Both the position numbers and the translations under genes were made by a program. DNA of 64,000 nt from assembly GCA_900316845.1 (NCBI GenBank), contig ONEG01000007.1:24266-88265 (forward strand), read 5' to 3'. This DNA is from an uncultured Bacteroidales bacterium (GTDB lineage: Bacteria; Bacteroidota; Bacteroidia; Bacteroidales; Paludibacteraceae). Under the pieces are notes generated by a model, which saw only the letters and a list, made by a program, of their open reading frames with translations, was not told the origin of the DNA and did not search any database. Shown here in pieces: positions 33,946 to 42,425 of the stretch (the first letter of the stretch is position 1; each line of letters opens with the position of its first letter).

Positions 33946-34050
33946 ACTATATAACACCTAAACCATTACTATATAACACCTAAACCATTACTATATAACA
34001 CCTAAACCATAGGATCACCATAAGATGACCATAGGATCACCATAGGATGA
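33946..34050. repeat. 22-bp repeat (three copies) followed by 11-bp repeat (four copies)
   Basis: ACTATATAACACCTAAACCA.. repeats at 33946, 33968 and 33990. CCATAGGATCA-type units then repeat at 34007, 34018, 34029 and 34040. This spacer separates the divergent hpf and metK promoters and holds no gene. Confidence 0.9.
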
Positions 34051-34125
34051 GACCCCTGTTTTGTCATTTTTGCTACATTTACTATATATACGTAGTATAT
34101 ATACTTTTTTTTTGTTATTTTTTAT

Positions 34126-34156
34126 TTGCATATATCATTTTTTTTTTGTAATTTTG
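34126..34156 (+). promoter_or_regulatory. Bacteroidota-type promoter for metK
   Basis: TTGCATATATC (34126-34136) and TAATTTTG (34149-34156) with 20-bp spacing. A long leader of about 170 nt follows. Confidence 0.75.
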
Positions 34157-34192
34157 CAGCCGATTTTGAAAAGATAGCGCCTCAGGCGCAGA

Positions 34193-34243
34193 AAGAGGAT
34201 GGATTTGACTGCTTGCAACCTCGTAAAAAAAATGCTAAAAAGA
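34193..34243 (+). promoter_or_regulatory. SAM-II-type riboswitch upstream of metK
   Basis: The leader has the SAM-II order of conserved elements. A P1 strand GAGG (34195-34198) is followed by GGATTTGAC and CTTGCAA. The matching P1 strand CCTC (34219-34222) with CGTAAA follows, then the conserved 3' strand GCTAAAAAG (34234-34242). SAM-II aptamers bind S-adenosylmethionine, the product of MetK, which gives feedback control. A GCGCC-TCA-GGCGC hairpin precedes it (34177-34189) and an intrinsic terminator follows. Confidence 0.8.
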
Positions 34244-34272
34244 GTCGAAAGTCGAAAGACAAGAGACAAGAG
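34243..34272. repeat. GTCGAAA and AGACAAG short repeats in the metK leader
   Basis: Two GTCGAAA units and two AGACAAG units lie between the riboswitch and the terminator. Confidence 0.7.
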
Positions 34273-34274
34273 TT

Positions 34275-34301
34275 AAAGCAGCCTTGTGGCTGCTTTTTTT
34301 T
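34275..34301 (+). terminator. Intrinsic terminator in the metK leader (probable attenuator)
   Basis: AAGCAGCC-TTGT-GGCTGCTT is followed by a run of T, about 32 bp before the metK start and directly after the riboswitch. This implies control by premature termination. Confidence 0.8.
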
Positions 34302-34332
34302 AGGGGAAGATAATAATTAAAACAACAACGAT

Positions 34333-35586
34333 ATGCATTATTTATTTACCAGTGAATCGGTGTCGGAAGGACACCCGGATAAAGTGAGCGACCAGATCTC
34401 GGACGCGATCTTGGATAATATGTTGGCGCAGGACGAGCATGCGCACGTAGCGTGTGAGACGCTCTGTACGACCGGACAAGTGGTCATCGCCGGCGAAGTG
34501 AGTTGTAAAGGATGGGTAGATATCCAGCAGATTGTCCGTAAGACCATCGCAGAGATCGGTTACACGAAGGCGGAGTATAAGTTCGAGGCGGAGAGTTGCG
34601 GCATCCTGACTGCCCTGCACGCGCAAAGCCAGGACATCAATATGGGCGTGAGCCGAGAGGTAGCGGAAGAACAAGGTGCCGGCGACCAGGGCATGATGTT
34701 CGGTTACGCGACGGACGAGACGGATAACTTCATGCCCTTGACGCTGGACTTGGCGCATACCTTAGTTTATACGCTTGCGCGTATCCGCAAGGAAGGCAAA
34801 CAAATGCTTTACCTCCGCCCGGACAGTAAGAGCCAGGTAACCATCGAATATGACGAGCAGAACCGCCCGGTACGTATCGACACCATCGTTTTATCCACCC
34901 AACACGACGAAGGCGTGACGCCGGAGATGATCAAGAGAGATATCATCGAGATCCTCCTGCCGCGCGTAGCGACGCGTGACAGCCGTTACGGACATCTGCT
35001 CCATGACTTCCTTGAGGACAAGAACGCGAAACTTTTGGTGAACCCGACGGGAAACTTCGTCATCGGCGGTCCTCACGGCGACACGGGTCTGACGGGCCGA
35101 AAGATCATCGTGGACACCTACGGCGGTCGCGGCGCTCACGGCGGTGGTGCGTTCAGCGGCAAGGACCCGTCGAAGGTCGATCGCTCGGCAGCCTACGCGG
35201 CACGATGGATCGCCAAGCACTTGGTAGCAGCCGGCGTAGCGCACGAGGCGCTGGTACAAGTGAGCTACGCCATCGGCGTAGCCGAGCCCGTTTCCCTCTA
35301 CGTCAACACCTACGGAACGGCGCAGGTCAAAGCAAGCGATGCGGAGATCGCGCAGAAAGTGTCGGAACTCTTTGACCTCCGTCCGGCAGCCATCATCCGC
35401 GACCTGAAGCTGACGCAACCGATATACGAAGAGACCGCCAAGTACGGTCATGTAGGCCGCACGAACGAGGTAGTGAAGAAGACCTTCTTCGACGCCGACG
35501 GCAAGAGTTTTGAACGCGAAGTAGAGTTATTTACATGGGAGAAATTAGACCGGATAGACGCAGTCAAAGCCAAGTTTGGCTTGTAA
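34333..35586 (+). CDS. metK: S-adenosylmethionine synthetase
   Basis: The 417-residue protein makes S-adenosylmethionine from methionine and ATP. Family motifs are plain: [20 protein letters not shown] at the N-terminus, [12 protein letters not shown], and [20 protein letters not shown]. Length is slightly above the usual 390-400. It is preceded by a SAM-II-type riboswitch and attenuator. Its 3' end overlaps lspA by 52 bp in another frame, so the two are coupled. Confidence 0.97.
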   Translation: MHYLFTSESVSEGHPDKVSDQISDAILDNMLAQDEHAHVACETLCTTGQVVIAGEVSCKGWVDIQQIVRKTIAEIGYTKAEYKFEAESCGILTALHAQSQDINMGVSREVAEEQGAGDQGMMFGYATDETDNFMPLTLDLAHTLVYTLARIRKEGKQMLYLRPDSKSQVTIEYDEQNRPVRIDTIVLSTQHDEGVTPEMIKRDIIEILLPRVATRDSRYGHLLHDFLEDKNAKLLVNPTGNFVIGGPHGDTGLTGRKIIVDTYGGRGAHGGGAFSGKDPSKVDRSAAYAARWIAKHLVAAGVAHEALVQVSYAIGVAEPVSLYVNTYGTAQVKASDAEIAQKVSELFDLRPAAIIRDLKLTQPIYEETAKYGHVGRTNEVVKKTFFDADGKSFEREVELFTWEKLDRIDAVKAKFGL

Positions 35587-36089
35587 TAGCGATCGTGGTG
35601 CTGTCGCTGATTATTGATCAGGCGATCAAGCTCTATATTGCTACGCATTTTGCATTAGGCGAGAGCCACGAGGTAACCTCGTGGTTCTGGCTGTGCTTCG
35701 TGGAGAACAACGGCATGGCGTTCGGCATCGAGTGGTTCTCGAAATTAGCGCTGACATTATTCCGTCTCTTGGCGGTAGGTCTGCTCGGATGGTATATCCA
35801 CACGCTGATCCACCGGCATCACGCCAAGACCGGCTATATTGCCACCATCGCCTTCATCATCGCCGGCGCGTTAGGAAACATCATCGATTGTGTGTTCTAC
35901 GGCAAGCTCTTCGGATACGCAGGCTGGTTCTACGGCAAAGTGGTAGATATGTTCTACTTCCCGCTCATCCGAAACAGCGCGGGCGAAGTGCTGTTCTTTA
36001 GGCCGGTGTTTAACTTCGCCGATAGCTGCATCACCTGCGCCGTAGCGGTGATACTGCTGTTTTACATGAAGGAGATTAATAAAAACTAG
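35535..36089 (+). CDS. lspA: Lipoprotein signal peptidase II
   Basis: The 184-residue membrane protein cleaves lipoprotein signal peptides after lipidation. It has four hydrophobic helices, the N-terminal Asp motif in [21 protein letters not shown], and the catalytic aspartates in [10 protein letters not shown] (Asp118) and FNFADSCI (Asp163). An insertion between helices 3 and 4 is typical of Bacteroidota. The start lies within metK. The many lipoproteins in this window are its expected substrates. Confidence 0.95.
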   Translation: MGEIRPDRRSQSQVWLVIAIVVLSLIIDQAIKLYIATHFALGESHEVTSWFWLCFVENNGMAFGIEWFSKLALTLFRLLAVGLLGWYIHTLIHRHHAKTGYIATIAFIIAGALGNIIDCVFYGKLFGYAGWFYGKVVDMFYFPLIRNSAGEVLFFRPVFNFADSCITCAVAVILLFYMKEINKN

Positions 36090-36133
36090 GTCGACCTAGG
36101 ATGACCTAGGATGACCTAGGATGACCTAAGATT
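36086..36133. repeat. Decamer ATGACCTAGG repeat
   Basis: Four units of 10 bp fill the spacer between lspA and the DUF4296 gene. This is the reverse complement of the family at 33446-33510. Confidence 0.85.
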
Positions 36134-36649
36134 ATGATGAAACGCCATCTATACATAGTTTTGCTCGTGGTAGCGGTCTTATCGACCGGTTGCCGTCCGA
36201 GGGGTATCATGCACTCGGGAAAGATGCGGGATGTGTTGGTCGATCTGCATAAGACCGACGCGTTGCTGCAGATGGCGGGTCAGCAGAATATCCCCATCGA
36301 GGAGAAGAACCTGTACTACGCGCAGGTGCTGAAGAAACACGGCATCACCCAGGCGCAGTTCGACTCGTCCATCGTGTGGTACACGGCGCACCCGCAACTC
36401 TTCGATAAGATCTACCCCAGAGTGATGGCAGAGCTCAAAGACGAAGAAACCCGTTTCCTGGAGGAAAACGGGTTAGCGTTCGCAGATACGGATGAGTCGG
36501 TGAGCGATACGATCGCTCTGCCGGCGTTCCGCAAGGCGGATCTGGACAGTGTCCTTTGGGTCACTCGTCACGGCTTGCCGACAAGCTGGCAGCCTTTAGT
36601 GCATGATCTTGAAGATGAGTTCTTTCCACAAGTCGGGGTCCTTCGCTGA
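36134..36649 (+). CDS. DUF4296 lipoprotein
   Basis: The 171-residue product begins MMKRHLYIVLLVVAVLSTGC, a lipoprotein signal with Cys20. The mature part fits DUF4296, with LVDLHKTDALLQMAGQQ and KKHGITQAQFDSSIVWYTAH. Genes of this family often follow lspA in Bacteroidota. Its role is unknown. The last 54 bp overlap the convergent holA gene, so the two 3' ends are read on both strands. Confidence 0.88.
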   Translation: MMKRHLYIVLLVVAVLSTGCRPRGIMHSGKMRDVLVDLHKTDALLQMAGQQNIPIEEKNLYYAQVLKKHGITQAQFDSSIVWYTAHPQLFDKIYPRVMAELKDEETRFLEENGLAFADTDESVSDTIALPAFRKADLDSVLWVTRHGLPTSWQPLVHDLEDEFFPQVGVLR

Positions 36650-37630
36650 GGGGTTATTGATACCCTTTAGACGCGCGTCGGTATCCCGCAGATAGCCGAT
36701 GATAAGGAAGACTTTTCCCGCAGGGTAGCGCTTCGCTGCCGCCTCATAATCCCGTACGAAATAGGGGTTGATCCCCAACTCTTTCGCCACGACCGCCGGG
36801 GCTTTTACCGGCATGTAATGATACATCAACAGATTCGAGAAGAAGGTATATAACGGCGCTATCTCCCGAATCATCGGATGGTCTTTCGAGCCGCCGAAAT
36901 ACTGCGCAATACGGTTGGCTTTGGCTACATCGCCGCGAATCAACGCCGCCTGCAGCTCCATAATATTATAATCCTTCGAGATACCTATATTCCGCTCCAC
37001 GAGGGCAGCATCAATCGTGTTGACGCCTTCGGGTCGTCCGTCGATGAGTTTCTGCAACGCGCCGACGATCGCAGAGAGGTCGGTACCGAGATGGTCCGCC
37101 AAAAGCGGAGCAATACGAGGGTCGATCTTCAGTGTTCCGCCGTTGGATGCATTATAGTCGGCGATATAGGCGTTGATCCATTTCTCCACCTCGTAGTCGC
37201 GAAGCTTGTCCGATTGCAGCCAGACGACCTGCGGGTGGTCGGTCAACTTCTTCCATACCCCCTGCCGTTTGTCGGGTTTGCCGTTATAGCAGATGACAAG
37301 TACGGTCTGGGGCATGATGACGGAGAGGTACGCCTCTAACGCGTCCCATTTCTTGATCGCCTGCGCTTCGCGCACGATGACGACCTTGCGTCCTCCCATC
37401 ATCGCAAAACCCCGTGCGGCACCGATGACCGGGGAGATATCAAAGCCCGGAAGATCACGGCCGTAGAGGACCTGCTGGTCAAACTCCCGCGCCATCGGCT
37501 CCAAGGCATTCTCCGCAATAAACGAATACACCCGGTCGGTGTAATAAGGTTCTTCGCCGCAAAGGATATAGATCGGCGCGTACGTACCCGCCTCAAGCGA
37601 GCGCATGATATCATTGAATTTCTGAATCAT
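36596..37630 (-). CDS. holA: DNA polymerase III delta subunit
   Basis: The 344-residue protein is the clamp-loader delta subunit, which opens the sliding clamp. It has the N-terminal IYILCGEEPYYTDRVYSFIA segment, the central DYEVEKWINAYI and a C-terminal helical domain with KELGINPYFVRDYEAAAKRY, as expected for HolA. The start overlaps the stop of the upstream membrane-protein gene by 20 bp. It is the last gene of the leftward envelope cluster and is convergent with the DUF4296 gene. Confidence 0.9.
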   Translation of the reverse strand: MIQKFNDIMRSLEAGTYAPIYILCGEEPYYTDRVYSFIAENALEPMAREFDQQVLYGRDLPGFDISPVIGAARGFAMMGGRKVVIVREAQAIKKWDALEAYLSVIMPQTVLVICYNGKPDKRQGVWKKLTDHPQVVWLQSDKLRDYEVEKWINAYIADYNASNGGTLKIDPRIAPLLADHLGTDLSAIVGALQKLIDGRPEGVNTIDAALVERNIGISKDYNIMELQAALIRGDVAKANRIAQYFGGSKDHPMIREIAPLYTFFSNLLMYHYMPVKAPAVVAKELGINPYFVRDYEAAAKRYPAGKVFLIIGYLRDTDARLKGINNPSAKDPDLWKELIFKIMH

Positions 37631-39173
37631 CGGTCGTTAGTAGTTGGTCATTAGTCGTTGGTATATAAATCATGTATTTGTATTTACGGCGGTCGAGTTC
37701 GCGGTAACCTTCTTCGCGTAACATATTCTCCAAGGCAGACTGCGTGTCCTTGTAGGATTTCTTGGTCTTGAATCCGGGCGCAAAAGAGCAAAAGACAATA
37801 GGCTGCTCTTCGCGGATGATATCTCTGTACTTAGCGGTATAAACGGAGTCGAAGATATTCGACCAAAACTCATTAAACCGCGCCGCCTCACCCCCCGTGA
37901 CAGCACGCATGCGATGCATGTCTTCTCCCAAAGCCAGGACTTGTACCGGGGAATCACTTGTGAGGGAGTCAAAATCCTGAATATATTGGTTCAGACGACG
38001 CTCATCATACTCCTGCACTCGGATTCCATCATACGGGGCAACGGACGAGACAACCGTAGCTTTTGAGAGGTTATAATTGCCGATAGAGTTCACATAAAAA
38101 CGTACCATCGTAGCCGCTGTCAGACCGACCAATACAGGGAAGAGATACGCACGTATCTTCGACTCGTAAGCCCCCGCCGCAACCGGCAGTAGGCAAAGGG
38201 AGATGGGGAAGAGTTTGAGCCATGCGGTGTCGGTACCTAAGGTCGCCACGAGACAAAACGCCGCACCGAAGAGCAGCTCCTTGCGCTTCGTCATCAACGC
38301 CAAGACCAAACAGCCGACGGAGATGAGGTACGTCAAATCGAAGTTATACCACTGGTGAGTTGGTGGCACAAAATAGATATAATAGTAAAGCACGGCGCCT
38401 ATGAAGATGCCGACGAGGAGTGTCAGGAATGATGGATTGATCCGCAGCTTCGCTGTTAAATGAGCCGCAGCAGAACTGCTTAATGATGGTATCGCCAACA
38501 CGCCGAGCCACATAAGGACATAACCGAAAACCTTGCCTCCGTTCTCCCATAGTTTGGTAATCATCTCCCCTACTCCATGACTTCCCATTGAGGGATCGAG
38601 AGGAGCCGGCGTGAGGAAGAGCGCACCCAATAGGTAAAAAACACCTGCCGTTAGAGCAGCAATGGGAATATACCAAAGGCTTTTCTTCTTCCACAGTGGA
38701 AGGAGCACCAAAAGCGCCAGAATATTCGGGAATCGTGCCGCTACAGCGAGGCCTAAGACAATCGGCGATTGCGTTACCCACAGGGCGGACAACAATAGGA
38801 CGCTGAGCGTACCGGGACTGTACTCTTGGAAGGCGCCGTAGCCCATGAGGCCAAAGGCAAGCGCAAGCCAATGGAGGTTATTACGCCTACCCTCACGGTC
38901 CTGCAAGGCGCAGTAAGGCAGCGCGATAGCGGTTACCGTACAGCACCATCCGAAGATACGCAAAGGCAGCAGGTGTGCACCGAAGAGCTTCACGATGAGC
39001 CCACCCGTGAGCACCGTACCCACCGTCATCCATCCACCCTTGAGCGTCTCATATCGATATAGCCAGAAACAAGGGTCCTGCGGATTGCCGAAACCTGCAA
39101 AGACGTACCATAGTGACCACCCGAGTGTGAAGACCAGAAGGCTTATTGAAAGTATGTATCGATAAGATCGCAT
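37611..39173 (-). CDS. Polytopic membrane protein, probable GT-C-like glycosyltransferase
   Basis: The 520-residue protein has ten or more hydrophobic helices in its first 380 residues and a soluble C-terminal domain of about 140 residues. No catalytic motif can be named with confidence. The fold pattern and the company of ArnC-, ArnB- and EmrE-like genes suggest a GT-C enzyme that uses a polyprenyl-phosphate sugar in the periplasm. The C-terminal end (YIPTTNDQLLTTDDSEIQ) is encoded by a TAGTCGTTGG-type repeat and may not be original. It overlaps both neighbours. Confidence 0.6.
   Translation of the reverse strand: MRSYRYILSISLLVFTLGWSLWYVFAGFGNPQDPCFWLYRYETLKGGWMTVGTVLTGGLIVKLFGAHLLPLRIFGWCCTVTAIALPYCALQDREGRRNNLHWLALAFGLMGYGAFQEYSPGTLSVLLLSALWVTQSPIVLGLAVAARFPNILALLVLLPLWKKKSLWYIPIAALTAGVFYLLGALFLTPAPLDPSMGSHGVGEMITKLWENGGKVFGYVLMWLGVLAIPSLSSSAAAHLTAKLRINPSFLTLLVGIFIGAVLYYYIYFVPPTHQWYNFDLTYLISVGCLVLALMTKRKELLFGAAFCLVATLGTDTAWLKLFPISLCLLPVAAGAYESKIRAYLFPVLVGLTAATMVRFYVNSIGNYNLSKATVVSSVAPYDGIRVQEYDERRLNQYIQDFDSLTSDSPVQVLALGEDMHRMRAVTGGEAARFNEFWSNIFDSVYTAKYRDIIREEQPIVFCSFAPGFKTKKSYKDTQSALENMLREEGYRELDRRKYKYMIYIPTTNDQLLTTDDSEIQ
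37631..37662. repeat. CGTTAGTAGTTGGTCATTAG repeat at a gene junction
   Basis: Units of GT(C/A)GTTGGTCATTAGTCG cover the last codons of the membrane-protein gene next to the holA start. Confidence 0.6.
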
Positions 39174-40288
39174 ATATGGTTCACTTCCTCAATCGTCAGA
39201 TCATAAAACAACGGCAACCTCACCAGACAATCTGCGTAACGGTCACATTGCGGGAGCGCACGGCCGTCGTGTCTGGACTTATAGTACTCACTAGAATGGA
39301 GGCTCAAATAGTGGAAGACCGCCCCTACTCCATTCTCCTTGAGGTACTTGATAAACGCCGTGCGTGCCTCCAAGGACGGCAGGACGATATAGAACATGTG
39401 AGCATTATTCGTTGCATATTCAGGGATGTCGGGCAAGGTAAAAGCCCCCTTTGCCGCTATCGGTGCGAGCCGCTCGTAGTACGTCTTCCAAAGGCTCTTA
39501 CGCTTCGACTGGATATCGTCGATATTCTCCAGTTGCGCCCAGAGGAACGCAGCGTTCACCTCGCTGGGCAGGAAAGACGAACCCATATCTACCCATCCGT
39601 ATTTATTCACCTCACCGCGGAAGAACTCCGCGCGGTTGGTACCCTTCTCCCAGATGATCTCCGCCCGGCGCACGAAACGCTCGTCGTTCACGACCAGGAG
39701 ACCTCCTTCGCCGCCGGCGGTCACGTTCTTCGTCTCATGGAAAGAGAACGCCGCGAGATGGCCGATGCCGCCAAGGGGAGATGTTTGATGTGTGATGTTT
39801 GATGTGTAGTAGGAGTCGATGGCTTGGGCAGCATCTTCGACGACGAGGAGGTGGTGCTTCTCGGCAACCGTCATGATGGCATCCATATCGCACGCCACGC
39901 CGGCATAATGCACCGGGACGATGACTTTGGTACGGGGCGTGATAAGCGCCTCTAAGGTCTCGGCATCGAGGTTAGGGTTACGTTGCATCGAGTCCGCGAA
40001 GACCACTTTCGCTCCCTCGCGAAGGAAAGCCAGCGCCGTAGAGACGAAGGTATAAGAAGGCACGATCACTTCATCGCCGGGCTTCAAGCCGCATAACATG
40101 GCACACATCTCCAAAGCATCGGTACCGGAGGTGGTGAGCAAGGTCTTACGAAAGCCGTACCGCTCTTCAAACCACGTCTGGCAGCGCTTGGTGAACTTGC
40201 CGTTACCGGACAACTTACCGGCAAAGACCGCTTCGTACATGTAATGGGCTTCTTTGCCCGTGAGATGAGGTTGATTAAAATTTATCAT
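39143..40288 (-). CDS. wecE: WecE/RffA-type sugar aminotransferase (DegT/DnrJ/EryC1 family)
   Basis: The 381-residue PLP enzyme converts a nucleotide-linked 4-keto-6-deoxysugar to its 4-amino form. It shows LLTTSGTDALEMCAMLCGLK, VVEDAAQAID, the PLP-lysine motif SFHETKN (Lys187), and FHYLSLHSSEY, all hallmarks of the WecE branch. Residues about 161-171 (YTSNITHQTSP) are encoded by a TGTTTGATGTG repeat and look inserted next to the active-site loop. The gene overlaps both neighbours. Confidence 0.88.
   Translation of the reverse strand: MINFNQPHLTGKEAHYMYEAVFAGKLSGNGKFTKRCQTWFEERYGFRKTLLTTSGTDALEMCAMLCGLKPGDEVIVPSYTFVSTALAFLREGAKVVFADSMQRNPNLDAETLEALITPRTKVIVPVHYAGVACDMDAIMTVAEKHHLLVVEDAAQAIDSYYTSNITHQTSPLGGIGHLAAFSFHETKNVTAGGEGGLLVVNDERFVRRAEIIWEKGTNRAEFFRGEVNKYGWVDMGSSFLPSEVNAAFLWAQLENIDDIQSKRKSLWKTYYERLAPIAAKGAFTLPDIPEYATNNAHMFYIVLPSLEARTAFIKYLKENGVGAVFHYLSLHSSEYYKSRHDGRALPQCDRYADCLVRLPLFYDLTIEEVNHICDLIDTYFQ
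39779..39811. repeat. TGATGTTTGATGTG repeat inside the aminotransferase gene
   Basis: Near-identical units in frame encode TSNITHQTS, next to the PLP-lysine region. Confidence 0.7.
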
Positions 40289-40617
40289 AAGAAAAATACA
40301 ATTACTCCAACAATAATAATTCCGATAGCTACCATCTTACGCCGCGTGATGGGCTCTTTGAATATCCACCACGCTCCCAGCGGAATCAGGAGATAGTTGA
40401 TACACTCGATGATGCTGACCTCCTGCGCCAAGACGCCGATATGAATCGCCCAGAGATTGATCAGCAGGCTAAGCACCATAATGCTATAGCCGGAGATGAC
40501 CCATATATTGATGTACTCACGCCACCAGGACGCGTACCGCTGCTGCGCGCTGCGCTTAAGCATCATCTGGCTCGCAGCTCCCATAAGGGTACTTATAACG
40601 ACTAAGAGATATCCCAT
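40285..40617 (-). CDS. EmrE/ArnE-like small membrane transporter subunit
   Basis: The 110-residue product has four hydrophobic helices and fits the small-multidrug-resistance/EamA half-size fold (MGYLLVVISTLMGAASQMML, and near the end RKMVAIGIIIVGVIVFF). The start at 40617 is chosen because upstream in-frame codons lie inside the neighbouring gene. With the adjacent paralogue it probably forms a heterodimeric flippase for a polyprenyl-phosphate sugar, as ArnE/ArnF do for aminoarabinose. The substrate is inferred from context. Confidence 0.75.
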   Translation of the reverse strand: MGYLLVVISTLMGAASQMMLKRSAQQRYASWWREYINIWVISGYSIMVLSLLINLWAIHIGVLAQEVSIIECINYLLIPLGAWWIFKEPITRRKMVAIGIIIVGVIVFFL

Positions 40618-40619
40618 AA

Positions 40620-40955
40620 TTATGCCTTGGCGTATAGGGCGATGCCCACCACGATGATACCCGTTCCGATCATCTTCATCGGCGTGATCGGTTCGCCGAA
40701 ACACAGGTACAAGAGCAGCATGATGAAAATCAGGCTCACGCCCTTGAACATATAAGCGGTGCCGAGATCGATACGCTTGAGGATCTGCTGCCATACGACG
40801 GCATAAATGCCGAGCGTAAGGATGAGCCCCGCAAAACCCATGCACCAGGAGAGCGTCAAGGGCTCCTGCAAGCCCGTATATTTGAGGATCACAGAGATAC
40901 TGGCGTAAAACAAGTACACCAAGATGAGGGTGATATATTGCTTCGTCTTACTCAT
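40620..40955 (-). CDS. EmrE/ArnF-like small membrane transporter subunit
   Basis: The 111-residue product has four hydrophobic helices (YITLILVYLFYASISVILKY at the start, GEPITPMKMIGTGIIVVGIA at the end). It is directly adjacent to a paralogue of the same size, 2 bp away. Paired genes of this type encode heterodimeric lipid-sugar flippases such as ArnE/ArnF. The start at 40955 (MSKTKQYITL) overlaps the upstream acyltransferase stop by 8 bp. Confidence 0.75.
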   Translation of the reverse strand: MSKTKQYITLILVYLFYASISVILKYTGLQEPLTLSWCMGFAGLILTLGIYAVVWQQILKRIDLGTAYMFKGVSLIFIMLLLYLCFGEPITPMKMIGTGIIVVGIALYAKA

Positions 40956-41496
40956 GGGGCAGGGTCTTAATGGGTTTAGCGGGATTGCCCGCGACAAGGG
41001 TGTAGTCATCGACATCATGCGTCACGATAGCACCGGCAGCCACCACAGCACCTTTGCCGATACGCGAGCAGGACGGCAGGATGGTCACGTTACTGCCGAT
41101 ATAGGCTTTGTCAGCAATCTCCAGCGAGGTCTGCTCCGTGGGGTTAACACCCGTACGACGCAGCTCCCCGATGTCATGGCGATGGGTGATGACATGCGTC
41201 CCTTGCAGGATCCACACCTCGTCGCCGATGGTCAGATGACCCGTGTAGTCCAACAGTACGTCGTGGCTGATGAACACATTCTTGCCGATGGAGATAGATC
41301 CCGTGAGTTGACGGTGCTCGCGGTCGATAAACACCCGATGACCTACGTGCAGACCTTCTCCGGCATGGAAGAGCCGGCGGTACTTACTATCCCGCCACTG
41401 CAGACCGATAGGCAGGTCGAACCATGGGGTCATCACCAACCGTTGCCCCACCATACGGTGGAGCTGCTCTAAGTTATATCGCCTATTAGCGTTCAT
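40948..41496 (-). CDS. Hexapeptide-repeat acyltransferase (WcaF/LacA-like)
   Basis: The 182-residue protein has left-handed beta-helix hexapeptide repeats (SISIGKNVFISHDVLLD, LTIGDEVWILQGTHVITH, AYIGSNVTILPSCSRIGKGA) and ends with the usual ViAGNPAK-type motif (LVAGNPAKPIK). It likely acetylates a sugar of the surface glycan made by this cluster. The start overlaps the GT2 stop (ATGA type). Confidence 0.88.
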   Translation of the reverse strand: MNANRRYNLEQLHRMVGQRLVMTPWFDLPIGLQWRDSKYRRLFHAGEGLHVGHRVFIDREHRQLTGSISIGKNVFISHDVLLDYTGHLTIGDEVWILQGTHVITHRHDIGELRRTGVNPTEQTSLEIADKAYIGSNVTILPSCSRIGKGAVVAAGAIVTHDVDDYTLVAGNPAKPIKTLPHE

Positions 41497-42422
41497 ACTA
41501 TCTCTCCAATCATGAATTTAGGCCGCTGCTTGGTCTCGAGGAAAATGCGGCCGATATACTCTCCCAAGATACCGAGGAACGCGAAGTTCAGGCCGAAGAG
41601 GAACAACATCAGTACCATCATCGAGGTCCAACCGGCAACGACGTTTCCGACCAACTTATAGATCACCAGCGCCAAGGCGGCGACCATACTCCCTATACAA
41701 AGAAAGGCGCCCATGTACGTCACCATACGGATGGGGAACATCGAGAAAGAGAAGATGCGGGCGAAAGTGAGCGCCAGCATTTTCGAGAGGTTATAACCGC
41801 TTTTGCCTGCAAACCGTGCGTCCCGTTTGAGCGGTACGGCCACGTAGCGGCTGCCGATATAATAGAGCAGGCTGACCGTCGTGGCGGTCTTCTCTGGGAA
41901 GTTACGCAGTTCCTCCACGACGCTCTTCTTCATCACCCGGAAGATCCCCAGCCGCGGTACCGTATGGATCTCCGTGATCGTGTTGCTGACGCGTTGGAAG
42001 AGGCGCGAGACGGCGAGTTTCATGCGGCTGTCTTTGCGTTCCTCCCACTGCGCTATCGCCATCATCGCCTGAGGATCCGCGAGCAGCGCATCAATAAGCG
42101 TCGGGATATCTTCCGGACGGTCCTGCAGGTCGCTGTCCATGAGCACAATCAGGTCGTTGGACGTCAACGAGAGCCCGGCAGCGATAGCACTCTGCTGACC
42201 GAAATTACGGCTCAGCCGCACCGCGCGGACATGCTCGTTGGAGCGGCGAACCTGTAACATCTCTTCCCACGAGTGGTCACGGCTACCATCATCGACAAGG
42301 ATGAGCTCGTAACGATCGGTGATCGCCTCCAACACCGGACGCAGCCGGCGGTGTAACTCGGCGATGACCTCTTGGTCGTTGTAAATCGGCACGACGACCG
42401 ATATAGATTGCGTATATTTCAT
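41493..42422 (-). CDS. ArnC/DPM1-like family 2 glycosyltransferase with two membrane helices
   Basis: The 309-residue protein has a GT-A domain (ISVVVPIYNDQEVIAELHRR, ILVDDGSRDHSW, LIVLMDSDLQDRPEDIP with the DxD-like site) and two C-terminal membrane helices before FAFLGILGEYIGRIFLETKQ. This is the layout of polyprenyl-phosphate glycosyltransferases such as ArnC and GtrB. It makes a lipid-linked sugar on the cytoplasmic face. The EmrE-like pair downstream would flip it. Confidence 0.9.
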   Translation of the reverse strand: MKYTQSISVVVPIYNDQEVIAELHRRLRPVLEAITDRYELILVDDGSRDHSWEEMLQVRRSNEHVRAVRLSRNFGQQSAIAAGLSLTSNDLIVLMDSDLQDRPEDIPTLIDALLADPQAMMAIAQWEERKDSRMKLAVSRLFQRVSNTITEIHTVPRLGIFRVMKKSVVEELRNFPEKTATTVSLLYYIGSRYVAVPLKRDARFAGKSGYNLSKMLALTFARIFSFSMFPIRMVTYMGAFLCIGSMVAALALVIYKLVGNVVAGWTSMMVLMLFLFGLNFAFLGILGEYIGRIFLETKQRPKFMIGEIV

Positions 42423-42425
42423 TGT

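Noticed and set aside
33946-34050. CRISPR-like array
   Set aside because: The units are contiguous with no unique spacers between them, and there are no cas genes, so it is a simple tandem repeat.
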